Notes: generated by a model from the letters alone, not told the origin. Counted from the first letter of the stretch, positions 1 to 7,039 are shown. The stretch: 8,225 nucleotides of DNA from Prolixibacteraceae bacterium (GCA_016788685.1 JAEUSS010000495.1:1-8225); one strand, 5' to 3'. Program-made: numbers and translations.

Positions 1-597
1 TATCTGCGAAAAATAGGAGGTGTAATATTAATTGGTGTGATCATTGTGTGGGCGCTCGGCTATTTCCCCAGAGAAACAGCTCCGGGAATTACCCCTCAGA
101 TGACACACAACCAAACTGTAACACTCAATGATTCGCTGCAGGTCGTTCCTGAAACAAATCAGAGTGAGCGGCTGCACAACAGCTACCTGGGCCAGATCGG
201 ACAGTTTATCCAGCCGGTTATGTCACCACTCGGATTTGACTGGAAAATGAGCATCAGCCTTCTGGCCGGACTTCCTGCCAAAGAAATCATCGTAAGTACA
301 ATGGGTGTTTTGTACCAGATTGATGAGAACGATCAGGACTCCGGGCTAAGCAACAAATTAGTTCAGGAAAGATATGTTTCCGGAGAAAAAAAGGGAGAAA
401 AGGTAATTTCTATGCCTGTTGCTTTGGCTTTTCTGGCGTTTGTATTAATCTATTTCCCGTGTATTGGTGTTATAGCTACTATAAAGAGTGAGTCAGGAAA
501 ACTGAAATGGGCTGTTTTTACCATTGTTTACACAACTGCAGTCGCGTGGATTGTATCATTTCTGGTTTTCCGGATTTCATCATTTTTCCTGATGTAA
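1..597 (+). CDS. feoB: Ferrous iron transporter FeoB, C-terminal part (5' truncated by window)
   Basis: This is the C-terminal 198 residues of FeoB, the inner-membrane Fe(II) importer whose N-terminal G domain lies outside the window. The frame is open from base 1, so the GTG at 37 is internal, not a start. Visible features are a hydrophobic helix at the left edge ending in ALGYFPRE, a soluble loop, then the conserved stretch LLAGLPAKEIIVSTMGVLY, typical of the FeoB C-terminal membrane domain. Two more hydrophobic helices follow: one around VALAFLAFVLIYFPCIGVIAT, which carries the Pro-Cys of the gate region, and the final segment ending in FFLM. The stop is TAA at 595-597. A small Cys-rich membrane protein follows after 22 bp and is probably co-transcribed. 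Family assignment is strong; whether an FeoA domain is fused at the N terminus cannot be seen. Confidence 0.93.
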   Translation, partial: YLRKIGGVILIGVIIVWALGYFPRETAPGITPQMTHNQTVTLNDSLQVVPETNQSERLHNSYLGQIGQFIQPVMSPLGFDWKMSISLLAGLPAKEIIVSTMGVLYQIDENDQDSGLSNKLVQERYVSGEKKGEKVISMPVALAFLAFVLIYFPCIGVIATIKSESGKLKWAVFTIVYTTAVAWIVSFLVFRISSFFLM

Positions 598-619
598 AAC
601 GATTAAAGACGACAACATT

Positions 620-829
620 ATGGTACAGGAAATTATTGCATATCTGATTATTGCATCTGCCTTCGGAGTTTTGATTGTAAACACCCTCCGATTCTTTAAC
701 CTTGTTGGGAAAAAAAATGTAAGCTCATCCAAGTGCGGGGGCTGTACATCTGGCTGTGAGATGAAAGAACTGCACATTATGAATAAAAACCGACCGGCGA
801 AACACGATCAATACAAATTTTATCTATAA
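620..829 (+). CDS. FeoB-associated Cys-rich membrane protein
   Basis: This small protein (69 aa) has one N-terminal transmembrane helix (about residues 5-27), a short basic linker, and a compact cysteine cluster at residues 39-46 (C39-G-G-C42-T-S-G-C46). That plan, and its position directly after feoB, match the family annotated as FeoB-associated Cys-rich membrane proteins. Their role in Fe(II) uptake is assumed from context; metal binding by the three cysteines or an accessory role for the transporter is inference. The ATG at 620 is the first start after feoB (22-bp gap). The last codons overlap the end of the convergent rpe gene by 6 bp (824-829, CTATAA), where the two stop codons (TAA on plus, TAG on minus) abut. 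No terminator hairpin was seen after the gene. Confidence 0.85.
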   Translation: MVQEIIAYLIIASAFGVLIVNTLRFFNLVGKKNVSSSKCGGCTSGCEMKELHIMNKNRPAKHDQYKFYL

Positions 830-1471
830 CCGCTTAAGCGCTGCTATGGTTTCGGTTGGATTTTCAGCCCCGAAAACAAAGCTTCCGGCAACCAATACAT
901 CAGCTCCTGCCTGATACAATTTCCTGCCAACCTCGAAATTGACCCCACCGTCAACTTCGATCAAAGCTTTTGAGTTTCTGCGAAGAATCATTTCTTTCAG
1001 CATTTCAGTCTTACGACAAGTGTTCTCAATAAATTTCTGGCCGCCGAAGCCCGGATTGACCGACATTAGTAATACCATATCCAACTCATCAATAATGTCG
1101 TCGAGCAGAGCAACAGAAGTGTGCGGATTCAGACAAACACTCGCCATAACGCCCATATCTTTTATTTGCTGAATGGTTCGGTGCAAGTGAATACAGGCTT
1201 CATAATGAACCGTCAGAATCGCTGCTCCGGCCTTACAGAATTCCTGAATATACTTCTCCGGGTTTACTATCATTAAATGAACATCCAAAGGTTTTTCGCT
1301 TATCCTGTTAATGGCCTGAATAACCGGAAATCCGAAAGAAATATTCGGCACGAATACGCCATCCATCACGTCACAATGAATATAGTCTGCCTCGCTCCGG
1401 TTTATCATCTCAATGTCATCACCCAGCTGATTGAAATTTGCCGAAAGTATTGATGGTGCTACAAGTTTCAT
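824..1471 (-). CDS. rpe: Ribulose-phosphate 3-epimerase
   Basis: This gene encodes a 215-aa TIM-barrel enzyme that interconverts D-ribulose 5-phosphate and D-xylulose 5-phosphate in the cytosolic pentose phosphate pathway. The N terminus MKLVAPSILSANF is the usual family start. Metal and catalytic residues are in place: H32 and D34 in YIHCDVMDG, H65 in DVHLM, and D174 in EVDGGVN. The phosphate-binding and flap region MSVNPGFGGQKFI lies at 136-148, and a second phosphate-binding turn, VLVAGSFVFG, at 192-201. Length is normal. I chose the ATG at 1471. A TTG at 1492 would add seven residues, but it lies inside a perfect -7 promoter element, so it is unlikely to be translated. The gene is 91 bp downstream of rpoD on the same strand, with a terminator-like hairpin and its own promoter between them. 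Its 3' end overlaps the convergent FeoB-associated gene by 6 bp. Confidence 0.96.
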   Translation of the reverse strand: MKLVAPSILSANFNQLGDDIEMINRSEADYIHCDVMDGVFVPNISFGFPVIQAINRISEKPLDVHLMIVNPEKYIQEFCKAGAAILTVHYEACIHLHRTIQQIKDMGVMASVCLNPHTSVALLDDIIDELDMVLLMSVNPGFGGQKFIENTCRKTEMLKEMILRRNSKALIEVDGGVNFEVGRKLYQAGADVLVAGSFVFGAENPTETIAALKRL

Positions 1472-1489
1472 AAATCGTTTGTTTTTTCT

Positions 1490-1519
1490 CAAAAGTAAGA
1501 TTTTATCTTTTCGTGCAAA
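1490..1519 (-). promoter_or_regulatory. Predicted Bacteroidota-type promoter of rpe
   Basis: On the minus strand, TTTG (1519-1516) is followed after 18 bp by TACTTTTG (1497-1490), a perfect match to the Bacteroidota -7 consensus TAnnTTTG. The spacer is one base shorter than the commonly quoted 19-21 bp. Transcription would begin near 1483-1486, leaving a leader of only about 12-15 nt before the ATG at 1471. Motif match only; no expression evidence. Confidence 0.55.
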
Positions 1520-1520
1520 T

Positions 1521-1556
1521 CATCAAAAACAAATAAAGCTGCAAATGCAGCTTTAT
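1521..1556 (-). terminator. Intrinsic terminator after rpoD
   Basis: A perfect 10-bp stem (1533-1542 pairing with 1547-1556, ATAAAGCTGC/GCAGCTTTAT) closes a 4-nt AAAT loop. Read on the minus strand, it begins 6 bp after the rpoD stop and is followed by the T-rich run TTTGTTTTTGATG. The stem core is short in G/C, so efficiency may be modest and some readthrough into rpe is possible. Confidence 0.7.
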
Positions 1557-1562
1557 ATCGGG

Positions 1563-2423
1563 TTACAAATAGGTTTTCAGTAACTTATTACGGTAATGAT
1601 TCCGCATCTTTTTTATGGTTTTTTCCTTGATTTGCCTGACTCGTTCCCTGGTGAGACCAAACTCGTCTCCAATTTCTTCCAAAGTATGCTGACGATGCCC
1701 GCTTAATCCAAAATAATAGCGAATTACGTCAGCTTCCCGTTCATCCAAGGTAGACAAGGTGCGCTCGATTTCCTTACAAAGAGACACATTCATCAAGCCT
1801 TTATCCGGGCTCAGAGAATCCTCATTCAACAGAATATCGTATAAATTGCTCCCTTCTTCGTCATGAATAGGCGCATCCATCGAGATATGATGTGATGATA
1901 CTTTTAACGCATCCTCCACCACATCCGAGGATGTTTCAAGCAAGAATGCGACTTCGTCAGCAGTAGGTTCTCTTTGATATTCCTGTTCCAAACGGTTAAA
2001 TGTCTTATTTATCCGGGTGATTGATCCTATTTTATTCAAAGGCAACCTGACAATACGTGCCTGTTCGGCCAGTGCCTGAAGAATTGCCTGCCGAATCCAC
2101 CACACGCCATATGATATAAATTTAAATCCGCGCGTTTCATCATACCGTTGCGCAGCCTTAATTAAACCCAAATTACCCTCATTAATCATGTCTGGCAAAC
2201 TAAGGCCCTGATTTTGATACTGTTTTGCAACAGAAACAACAAATCTCAAGTTGGCTTTTATCAATTTTTCCAGGGCATCTTTGTCACCCCGCTTTATTCT
2301 TTTTGCCAATTCAACTTCTTCATCGGCAGTAACCAAATCAACTTTTCCAATTTCGTGCAGGTATTTATCAAGCGATAATGTTTCCCTGTTTGTAACCTGT
2401 TTCGCAATTTTAAGTTGTCTCAT
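1563..2423 (-). CDS. rpoD: RNA polymerase primary sigma factor (sigma-70, short Bacteroidota type)
   Basis: At 286 aa this is a compact group 1 sigma factor that directs RNA polymerase to housekeeping promoters. Region 1.2 is at about residues 14-48 ([17 protein letters not shown]). Region 2 spans about 51-128, including the core-binding helix [19 protein letters not shown] and the promoter-melting and -7 recognition helix [13 protein letters not shown]. Region 3 is about 130-210. Region 4 spans about 220-276, with the helix-turn-helix [18 protein letters not shown]. Region 1.1 and the large non-conserved insert of E. coli RpoD (613 aa) are absent, as is usual for the Bacteroidota primary sigma. 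Next to the conserved RQAI, a Leu (115) stands where E. coli has T440, which fits the altered -7 consensus; that link is inference. The leader before the ATG at 2423 (TTAAATA) has no Shine-Dalgarno sequence. The gene is divergent from rho. Confidence 0.95.
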   Translation of the reverse strand: MRQLKIAKQVTNRETLSLDKYLHEIGKVDLVTADEEVELAKRIKRGDKDALEKLIKANLRFVVSVAKQYQNQGLSLPDMINEGNLGLIKAAQRYDETRGFKFISYGVWWIRQAILQALAEQARIVRLPLNKIGSITRINKTFNRLEQEYQREPTADEVAFLLETSSDVVEDALKVSSHHISMDAPIHDEEGSNLYDILLNEDSLSPDKGLMNVSLCKEIERTLSTLDEREADVIRYYFGLSGHRQHTLEEIGDEFGLTRERVRQIKEKTIKKMRNHYRNKLLKTYL

Positions 2424-2678
2424 TATTTAATCTTATGTTGTTTATTTACATGCTGATAGGCATTAAGTCAGGCTAAATTCTTCACGACGAAAATAGCTAT
2501 TAAAGAATTCTCCACTTAAAATTCAAACCTGAATTTATCTGAACTATACGTTTTTTCATATGAATTGTTCATTTTAGCTAATGAATGGCAGCTTTTCTTG
2601 CACGGGCATTTCAGGATTCTCGTCCAACGTCCTCAATTCTGGTACTATCTGCTGCATTTTTATTGATTTTAGCGCTTT

Positions 2679-2711
2679 TATTTTGCTATACTTCAATATT
2701 TTGCTATACTT
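2679..2711 (+). repeat. 15-bp tandem direct repeat in the rho leader
   Basis: The sequence TATTTTGCTATACTT occurs exactly twice, at 2679-2693 and 2697-2711, with an 18-bp period. Each copy contains a TTTG followed by a TATACTT, so the two copies together generate overlapping promoter-like elements. It could be a duplicated regulator site or a duplicated promoter. Confidence 0.75.
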
Positions 2712-2712
2712 G
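2682..2712 (+). promoter_or_regulatory. Predicted promoter of rho
   Basis: TTTG (2682-2685, first repeat copy) is followed after 19 bp by TATACTTG (2705-2712, second copy), a 7 of 8 match to TAnnTTTG at the normal Bacteroidota spacing. An overlapping weaker candidate uses ATTG at 2662-2665 and TATACTTC at 2687-2694 with a 21-bp spacer. Transcription from the first would start near 2716-2720, giving a leader of about 95 nt. Confidence 0.42.
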
Positions 2713-2812
2713 CAAAAAATTTCGAACAAGTACCGATCGTCCAAATTTTCAATTCCTCTTTTCTTTTTTTAATCACTTGACCTTTTGGATATTAAAAAAT
2801 CAATCAAAAATT

Positions 2813-4765
2813 ATGTATGATATTATTGAATTAAGCAGAAAACTACTTCCTGACTTAAAAGAAATCGCAAAAGAACTTGACATTAAAAAGGTTGAATCTT
2901 ATAAAAAACAAGATTTAATCTATAAAATTCTTGACACTCAGGCAATCATAGCTTCTGAGAAAAAAACTGACGACAAAAAATTAAAGTCTCCCAGAGATAT
3001 AAATACAAAACGCGAAGAAAATTCGGTATTTAAATTATTCAGCCGGCGGAAAGAAGAAAAACCGGTAGAAAGCACAGAGGAAAAACCGGCGGAAAAAATT
3101 GAAACTGAAAAACCGGCTCCACCGGCAGAGAATGAACAGCGGAAAGAAGGGAAAAGAGAATTTCAAATCAAAAAAAGACCTCGAACCGAACATATAAAAG
3201 CCGGATCGTCAAACCACAATCCAAATCAAAATCAATCGCCGGCTCAAAATCAGAACAACAATCAAAATCAGAACAAGAATCAAAATCCCAATCAACGCCC
3301 GAATCCAAACTCCAATTCGGCTCAGAATAAAAAACCCAATCAAAACCAAAATCCCAATCAAAAAGTAAGACAAGAGATCCTTTTCCCGGAAGATCCGATT
3401 GAAAATGACTCTGATGTTCTCATTCCTGAAAACATAACAGAACAGCCAATAGTTGAAGTTCTGAAACACGAGGCGTCGGCTGATCAGCAAACTTCAGAAG
3501 AAGTTAAAAACGATGATGTAGCTGAAAAAAGAAACGAAAATCAGAATAAAAAGAAAAATTTTGAGAACAACCCGAAATGGGAAAACAGAGAAAATCAGGG
3601 GCAGAAACAACAAAAACAACAAAACCAGGAAAAACCTTATGAATTTGATGGAATCATAAGCAATACCGGTGTTTTGGAAATCATGGCCGATGGGTACGGA
3701 TTCCTGCGTTCGTCAGATTTCAATTACCTGAACTCTCCTGACGACATTTATGTTTCTCAATCTCAGATTAAACTTTTCGGATTAAAAACCGGCGATACTG
3801 TAACCGGAACTATCCGTCCGCCTAAAGAAGGTGAAAAATATTTCCCGCTGATCAAAGTTATCGAAATCAACGGCAGAACCCCCGATTATATCCGCGACCG
3901 TGTTCCTTTTGAGCATCTGACACCGCTTTTCCCGAATGAAAAATTCAACCTGACCGGAAACGGTCACGACAATCTTTCAACCCGGATTGTTGACCTTTTT
4001 GCCCCGATTGGAAAAGGCCAGCGCGGACTGATTGTTGCGCAGCCCAAAACAGGTAAAACTGTTCTGTTGAAAGAGATTGCCAATGCAATTGCAGCGAATA
4101 ATCCGGAAGTTTATATGATGGTTTTGCTGATTGACGAGCGTCCGGAAGAAGTAACAGACATGGCCCGCCACGTAAACGCCGAGGTCATTTCGTCAACATT
4201 TGATGAACCTGCAGAACGTCACGTGCGTGTTGCCGGAATGGTTCTTGAAAAAGCCAAACGCCTGGTTGAATGCGGCCACGATGTAGTTATTCTGCTTGAC
4301 TCAATTACTCGTTTAGCCCGTGCATACAATACTGTTGCTCCTGCTTCAGGAAAAGTACTCTCGGGTGGTGTTGATGCCAACGCCCTGCACAAACCCAAAC
4401 GTTTCTTTGGGGCAGCCCGTAACATCGAAGAAGGCGGATCACTTACAATCATTGCAACTGCGCTGATTGACACCGGCTCGAAAATGGACGAAGTAATCTT
4501 CGAAGAATTTAAAGGTACCGGTAACATGGAATTACAGCTCGACCGCAAATTATCGAACAAACGTATCTTCCCTGCTGTGGATATCACTTCTTCAAGTACC
4601 CGCCGCGAAGACTTACTGATGAACAAAAACATGCTGGACAAAACCTATATCCTGCGCAACTTCCTGAGCGACATGAACTCGATTGAAGCCATGGAATTCA
4701 TCAAAAGCCGCATCATGAGAACCGATTCAATTGAAGAGTTCCTGATTTCGATGAACGATCAGTAA
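2813..4765 (+). CDS. rho: Transcription termination factor Rho with Asn/Gln-rich insertion
   Basis: Rho is a hexameric ATP-dependent RNA translocase that ends transcription. The protein has 650 aa against 419 in E. coli. Residues 1-45 form the Rho N-terminal helical domain ([22 protein letters not shown]). Residues about 46-275 are a charged, disordered insertion with an Asn/Gln-rich core at 134-184 and a second Gln/Lys/Asn-rich patch at 242-273. The cold-shock-type RNA-binding domain is at about 276-354 (GYGFLR at 294-299). The RecA-like motor carries Walker A AQPKTGKT (409-416), the catalytic-Glu region [10 protein letters not shown] (441-450), Walker B VVILLDS (491-497), the Q-loop region [10 protein letters not shown] (517 onward) and the R-loop and Arg-finger region [11 protein letters not shown] (568-578). 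All motor motifs look intact. I chose the ATG at 2813 because Rho homology begins there. The in-frame start at 2585 would add 76 hydrophobic residues unlike Rho, and it lies upstream of the predicted promoter. No Shine-Dalgarno is visible. Confidence 0.96.
   Translation: MYDIIELSRKLLPDLKEIAKELDIKKVESYKKQDLIYKILDTQAIIASEKKTDDKKLKSPRDINTKREENSVFKLFSRRKEEKPVESTEEKPAEKIETEKPAPPAENEQRKEGKREFQIKKRPRTEHIKAGSSNHNPNQNQSPAQNQNNNQNQNKNQNPNQRPNPNSNSAQNKKPNQNQNPNQKVRQEILFPEDPIENDSDVLIPENITEQPIVEVLKHEASADQQTSEEVKNDDVAEKRNENQNKKKNFENNPKWENRENQGQKQQKQQNQEKPYEFDGIISNTGVLEIMADGYGFLRSSDFNYLNSPDDIYVSQSQIKLFGLKTGDTVTGTIRPPKEGEKYFPLIKVIEINGRTPDYIRDRVPFEHLTPLFPNEKFNLTGNGHDNLSTRIVDLFAPIGKGQRGLIVAQPKTGKTVLLKEIANAIAANNPEVYMMVLLIDERPEEVTDMARHVNAEVISSTFDEPAERHVRVAGMVLEKAKRLVECGHDVVILLDSITRLARAYNTVAPASGKVLSGGVDANALHKPKRFFGAARNIEEGGSLTIIATALIDTGSKMDEVIFEEFKGTGNMELQLDRKLSNKRIFPAVDITSSSTRREDLLMNKNMLDKTYILRNFLSDMNSIEAMEFIKSRIMRTDSIEEFLISMNDQ
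3212..3364 (+). repeat. Low-complexity repeat encoding the Asn/Gln-rich core of Rho
   Basis: This in-frame stretch is built from imperfect AAT-CAA / AAT-CCC hexamer-like units and encodes rho residues 134-184. Of these 51 residues, 21 are Asn and 12 Gln, with Pro, Ser and Lys spacers and almost no hydrophobic residues. Both Asn codons and varied spacers are used, so it is a degenerate repeat under protein-level selection or old slippage, not a pure microsatellite. Confidence 0.85.
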
Positions 4766-4793
4766 ACTGATTCTCAGCTACAAATAAAATAAG

Positions 4794-4820
4794 AAAGAGA
4801 GCCACAAGCTCTCTTTTTTT
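4794..4820 (+). terminator. Terminator after rho, likely bidirectional
   Basis: A perfect 9-bp stem (AAAGAGAGC at 4794-4802 with GCTCTCTTT at 4808-4816) closes a CACAA loop and is followed by a T run ending at 4820. It lies 28 bp after the rho stop. On the minus strand the same hairpin follows the end of the U32 gene, whose stop codon (4819-4821) touches its base, and is followed by the T-rich TTCTTATTTTATTTG, so it can serve both convergent genes. Confidence 0.85.
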
Positions 4821-6810
4821 ATTTCAGGCCTAATTTGAAATTGAAGTTGGAAGATGGGAGAACTGTCTCAGCAAGAAGAAACTTCTTCAAAATTCGTTTT
4901 ACCACATTGGCGGTAATCACTTCTCCGGAATAGTCGATCAAAAAACGATTAAATCCGTTCTTCTCCAGCTGGCTGCGATAATGAAACAAGGCTACCGGAA
5001 CTGAAGGATAAACAATGGTCATCCCATCTTTAACCTGAACACGATATTTTTTATTATTCTCGTCAGCAAACAGGCTGCCTTTATGACTCACTTTGACCGG
5101 CATTCGTGAATAAAACAATTCAGGATAAAAATAAAGCGGAACAATCCCTTGTTTATTCTGCATCGAGAGTAAGTTTTCCAGATCGTTCTCCAACGGATAA
5201 GTAAACTCCGAAATCTTTTCATCGTGCAACATCCGGGCAGAAGCGTCATTCAAAACATACACATTTTCATTGCAGCTCATTTTAACGCCCTGCGGAAGCA
5301 GTGCTTTTTGCGACAAATGACTGATAAAAAAGTGACTAAACCCGGAAGATGCCAGTTTAGCTGCCAGATTCCGGTAAAAATCCAAATGGTTTTCGGAAAT
5401 AAATTTGGGCAGTTCAATCCGGATTTTAGTTTTGTTTTGTTGATGTACGACTGTCTGAGGATCAAACTTTTCCCAATCAGCGCGTTTATACGACAGAATA
5501 ACGGCATCGTAATCATCGAACCGGAGCTTCGGTAACCAATCCGGACTACCAATCCGTACCAGCAGCATCGGGGTTTGTGTTTTCCCTGCTTCAACGCGCA
5601 GGCTTTTGCGGATTTCCTGTTTTTTAAGCGGCTGCTTTTTTAGTTCAGGCAAAGCATTCACATTTCCAATCCGGGAAGAAAAACTTTGAGTTTTAATCCT
5701 GACCAGCAACACATCATCTCCTTTAGTTACCTTTCCACTTAAATCAGCAGGCACCCGATACATATTTCCGGTCACACTGTAGTTTTCCAGTTTCACATAC
5801 AACTGCTCATCATCTGTACTTTTTCGTATCCGGATACGATACCCTTCTTCCAGTTTTACCGAACTGGAAAACGAAATTGCCTTGCGCTCCACATCGGTGA
5901 CCTGTCCGACTAAAAAACCGATTGACGGGTCATCGGTAATCCCTTCGCTTACATGCCCGCCAAGAAAATAGGCAGTTTTTTCGCGCCCCATATCCAATTC
6001 GAGCATCTGAGCCGCAAACTCCATTTTTTGCGGGCTATCAATTGCCGTACGGTAGGCCTTACAAACCTGAAAAACGTAATCTGCAGATTTCATCCGCCCT
6101 TCAACCTTCAGCGAATGAATGCCCAAGGCGATCAACTTCTGAAGGTTTTGAATTTGCTGATTGTCTTTCAGGCTAAAATAAGCATGCTGCTCTCCCCCAT
6201 CCTGATAAATCCGGCGGCAACTTTGTTTGCAGATTCCGCGATTGGCACCTTGCCCTCCGGCAAAGCTGCTGAAAAGGCACATTCCGGAAAACGAATAACA
6301 CAATGCACCATGAATAAACACCTCGAGTTCGGCTTTACTTTGCCGGGCAATTTTTTCCAACTCCGGCATGGTCAGCTCGCGGGCAAGAACTGTACGGACA
6401 ATTCCTTTTGAAGCACCAAAATTGACACCAACGGAGTTGTGATTTCCCATTTGTGTACTGGCATGTAAAGGCAGCTGCGGAAAAAATTTCCGGGCAATGT
6501 AATACGTTCCCCAATCCTGAATGATTACCCCATCAACTTTTAGGGCATTCAGAAACGACAGCACGTCAATCAGCTGGTCAAGCTCCCGGTTTTTGATCAG
6601 GATATTTAGTGTGACATATACCTTCACCTGCTTCTCATGGGCTTTTTTCACGGCCAACTGAAGCATGGGTTTGGTAAAATTGCTGGCACGCCCACGCGCG
6701 TTTAGCTCCTGAAGCCCCAGAAAAACAGCATCAGCACCCGCATTTAAAGCGGCATAAAATGACTCTACATTTCCGACGGGAGCTAATAATTCGGGCTTTT
6801 GACTGAGCAT
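4819..6810 (-). CDS. U32 peptidase-family protein, RlhA-like (probable RNA hydroxylation factor)
   Basis: This 663-aa protein belongs to the peptidase U32 (collagenase-like) family. Its N-terminal half is a TIM-barrel-like U32 domain starting PELLAPVGNVESFYAALNAGADAVFLG. The family signature EVFIHGALCYSFSGMCLFSS is at about 163-182. The four conserved cysteines are C171, C178, C194 and C198, the last two in NRGICKQSCR, and KVEGRMKS is at 235-242. The C-terminal half fits the DUF3656/collagenase-like extension, by length and layout. Known relatives RlhA (E. coli, about 650 aa) and TrhP make 5-hydroxycytidine in 23S rRNA and 5-hydroxyuridine in tRNA. The length and two-part layout suggest RlhA rather than TrhP, but substrate is inference, so no symbol is given. 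I chose ATG at 6810; the in-frame TTG at 6831 sits inside a perfect -7 element. It is convergent with rho. Confidence 0.88.
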   Translation of the reverse strand: MLSQKPELLAPVGNVESFYAALNAGADAVFLGLQELNARGRASNFTKPMLQLAVKKAHEKQVKVYVTLNILIKNRELDQLIDVLSFLNALKVDGVIIQDWGTYYIARKFFPQLPLHASTQMGNHNSVGVNFGASKGIVRTVLARELTMPELEKIARQSKAELEVFIHGALCYSFSGMCLFSSFAGGQGANRGICKQSCRRIYQDGGEQHAYFSLKDNQQIQNLQKLIALGIHSLKVEGRMKSADYVFQVCKAYRTAIDSPQKMEFAAQMLELDMGREKTAYFLGGHVSEGITDDPSIGFLVGQVTDVERKAISFSSSVKLEEGYRIRIRKSTDDEQLYVKLENYSVTGNMYRVPADLSGKVTKGDDVLLVRIKTQSFSSRIGNVNALPELKKQPLKKQEIRKSLRVEAGKTQTPMLLVRIGSPDWLPKLRFDDYDAVILSYKRADWEKFDPQTVVHQQNKTKIRIELPKFISENHLDFYRNLAAKLASSGFSHFFISHLSQKALLPQGVKMSCNENVYVLNDASARMLHDEKISEFTYPLENDLENLLSMQNKQGIVPLYFYPELFYSRMPVKVSHKGSLFADENNKKYRVQVKDGMTIVYPSVPVALFHYRSQLEKNGFNRFLIDYSGEVITANVVKRILKKFLLAETVLPSSNFNFKLGLK

Positions 6811-6828
6811 AGCGAAAGAATTTATCTG

Positions 6829-6858
6829 CAAAATTATAAAATTAGCCCATTCGGCAAT
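6829..6858 (-). promoter_or_regulatory. Predicted promoter of the U32 gene
   Basis: On the minus strand, ATTG (6858-6855) is followed after 18 bp by TAATTTTG (6836-6829), a perfect TAnnTTTG -7 element. The start site would fall near 6822-6825, about 12-15 nt before the ATG at 6810. This is the same geometry as the rpe promoter candidate, which strengthens both, but it rests on motif match only. Confidence 0.5.
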
Positions 6859-7006
6859 TATTCAATCCGCCGGCACGCTTGACTACACATTCAGTAAAAT
6901 CAATTATTCCCGGACGACTTACTATAATTTCAAATCGAAGATTGCAATCGCTCGTTATTTTTACTAATTATAAATTACACTTTCGCATAAAATTTGACAT
7001 CTCCAG

Positions 7007-7039
7007 ATTGCAATTCACAATCAGGAAAGATTAAATTTG
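7007..7039 (+). promoter_or_regulatory. Predicted promoter of the AAA ATPase gene
   Basis: ATTG (7007-7010) is followed after 21 bp by TAAATTTG (7032-7039), a perfect match to the Bacteroidota -7 consensus. The transcript would start near 7043-7046, giving a leader of about 12-15 nt before the ATG at 7058. The -33 element overlaps the second copy of the AGATTGCAAT repeat, so a factor bound there could control the promoter; that part is speculation. Confidence 0.5.

Larger units (their letters stand above)
2424..2812. other. rpoD-rho divergent intergenic region
   Basis: These 389 bp separate the divergent starts of rpoD and rho. The half near rho holds a 15-bp direct repeat that builds a promoter-like arrangement (separate entries). 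The half near rpoD holds an inverted repeat, AAATTCA-AACC-TGAATTT at 2519-2536, which could be an operator or leader hairpin. I found no perfect -7 element for rpoD: TATTTTCG (minus strand, 2495-2488) and CAGGTTTG (2531-2524) each miss by one base and lack a well-spaced -33 element. The rho frame stays open back to 2585, but the extension is not protein-like for Rho. No tRNA or other RNA gene was recognised. Confidence 0.6.

Noticed and set aside
831..840. Perfect 10-bp palindrome CGCTTAAGCG at the end of rpe, considered as a terminator
   Set aside because: It has no loop once paired to its full length, no T run follows on either strand, and it lies within rpe codons.
2488..2531. Near-matches to TAnnTTTG on the minus strand as an rpoD promoter
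   Set aside because: TATTTTCG and CAGGTTTG each deviate by one base and neither has a TTG at 18-21 bp upstream, so no rpoD promoter is called.
2581..2772. 63-aa plus-strand frame upstream of rho that could be a rho leader peptide
   Set aside because: T-rich DNA gives a Phe/Ile/Leu/Ser-rich product without recognisable features, it overlaps the promoter-like repeat, and it would lie mostly upstream of the predicted start site.
2585..2812. In-frame 76-residue N-terminal extension of Rho containing a hydrophobic, membrane-like segment
   Set aside because: Rho family homology begins exactly at the ATG at 2813, the extension would begin upstream of the predicted promoter, and its composition reflects T-rich non-coding DNA.
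3209..3490. Minus-strand frame opposite the Rho insertion, rich in Ile and Leu
   Set aside because: It is the reverse complement of Asn/Gln codons (ATT, TTG, GTT), so it is a shadow of the low-complexity repeat, not a membrane protein gene.
4219..4641. 140-aa minus-strand frame opposite the Rho motor domain
   Set aside because: It is the antisense of highly conserved Rho codons, with no promoter or recognisable motif.
5953..6411. 152-aa plus-strand frame inside the U32 gene
   Set aside because: It lies opposite the most conserved part of the U32 domain, including the Cys signature, and its product is unlike any family I recognise.
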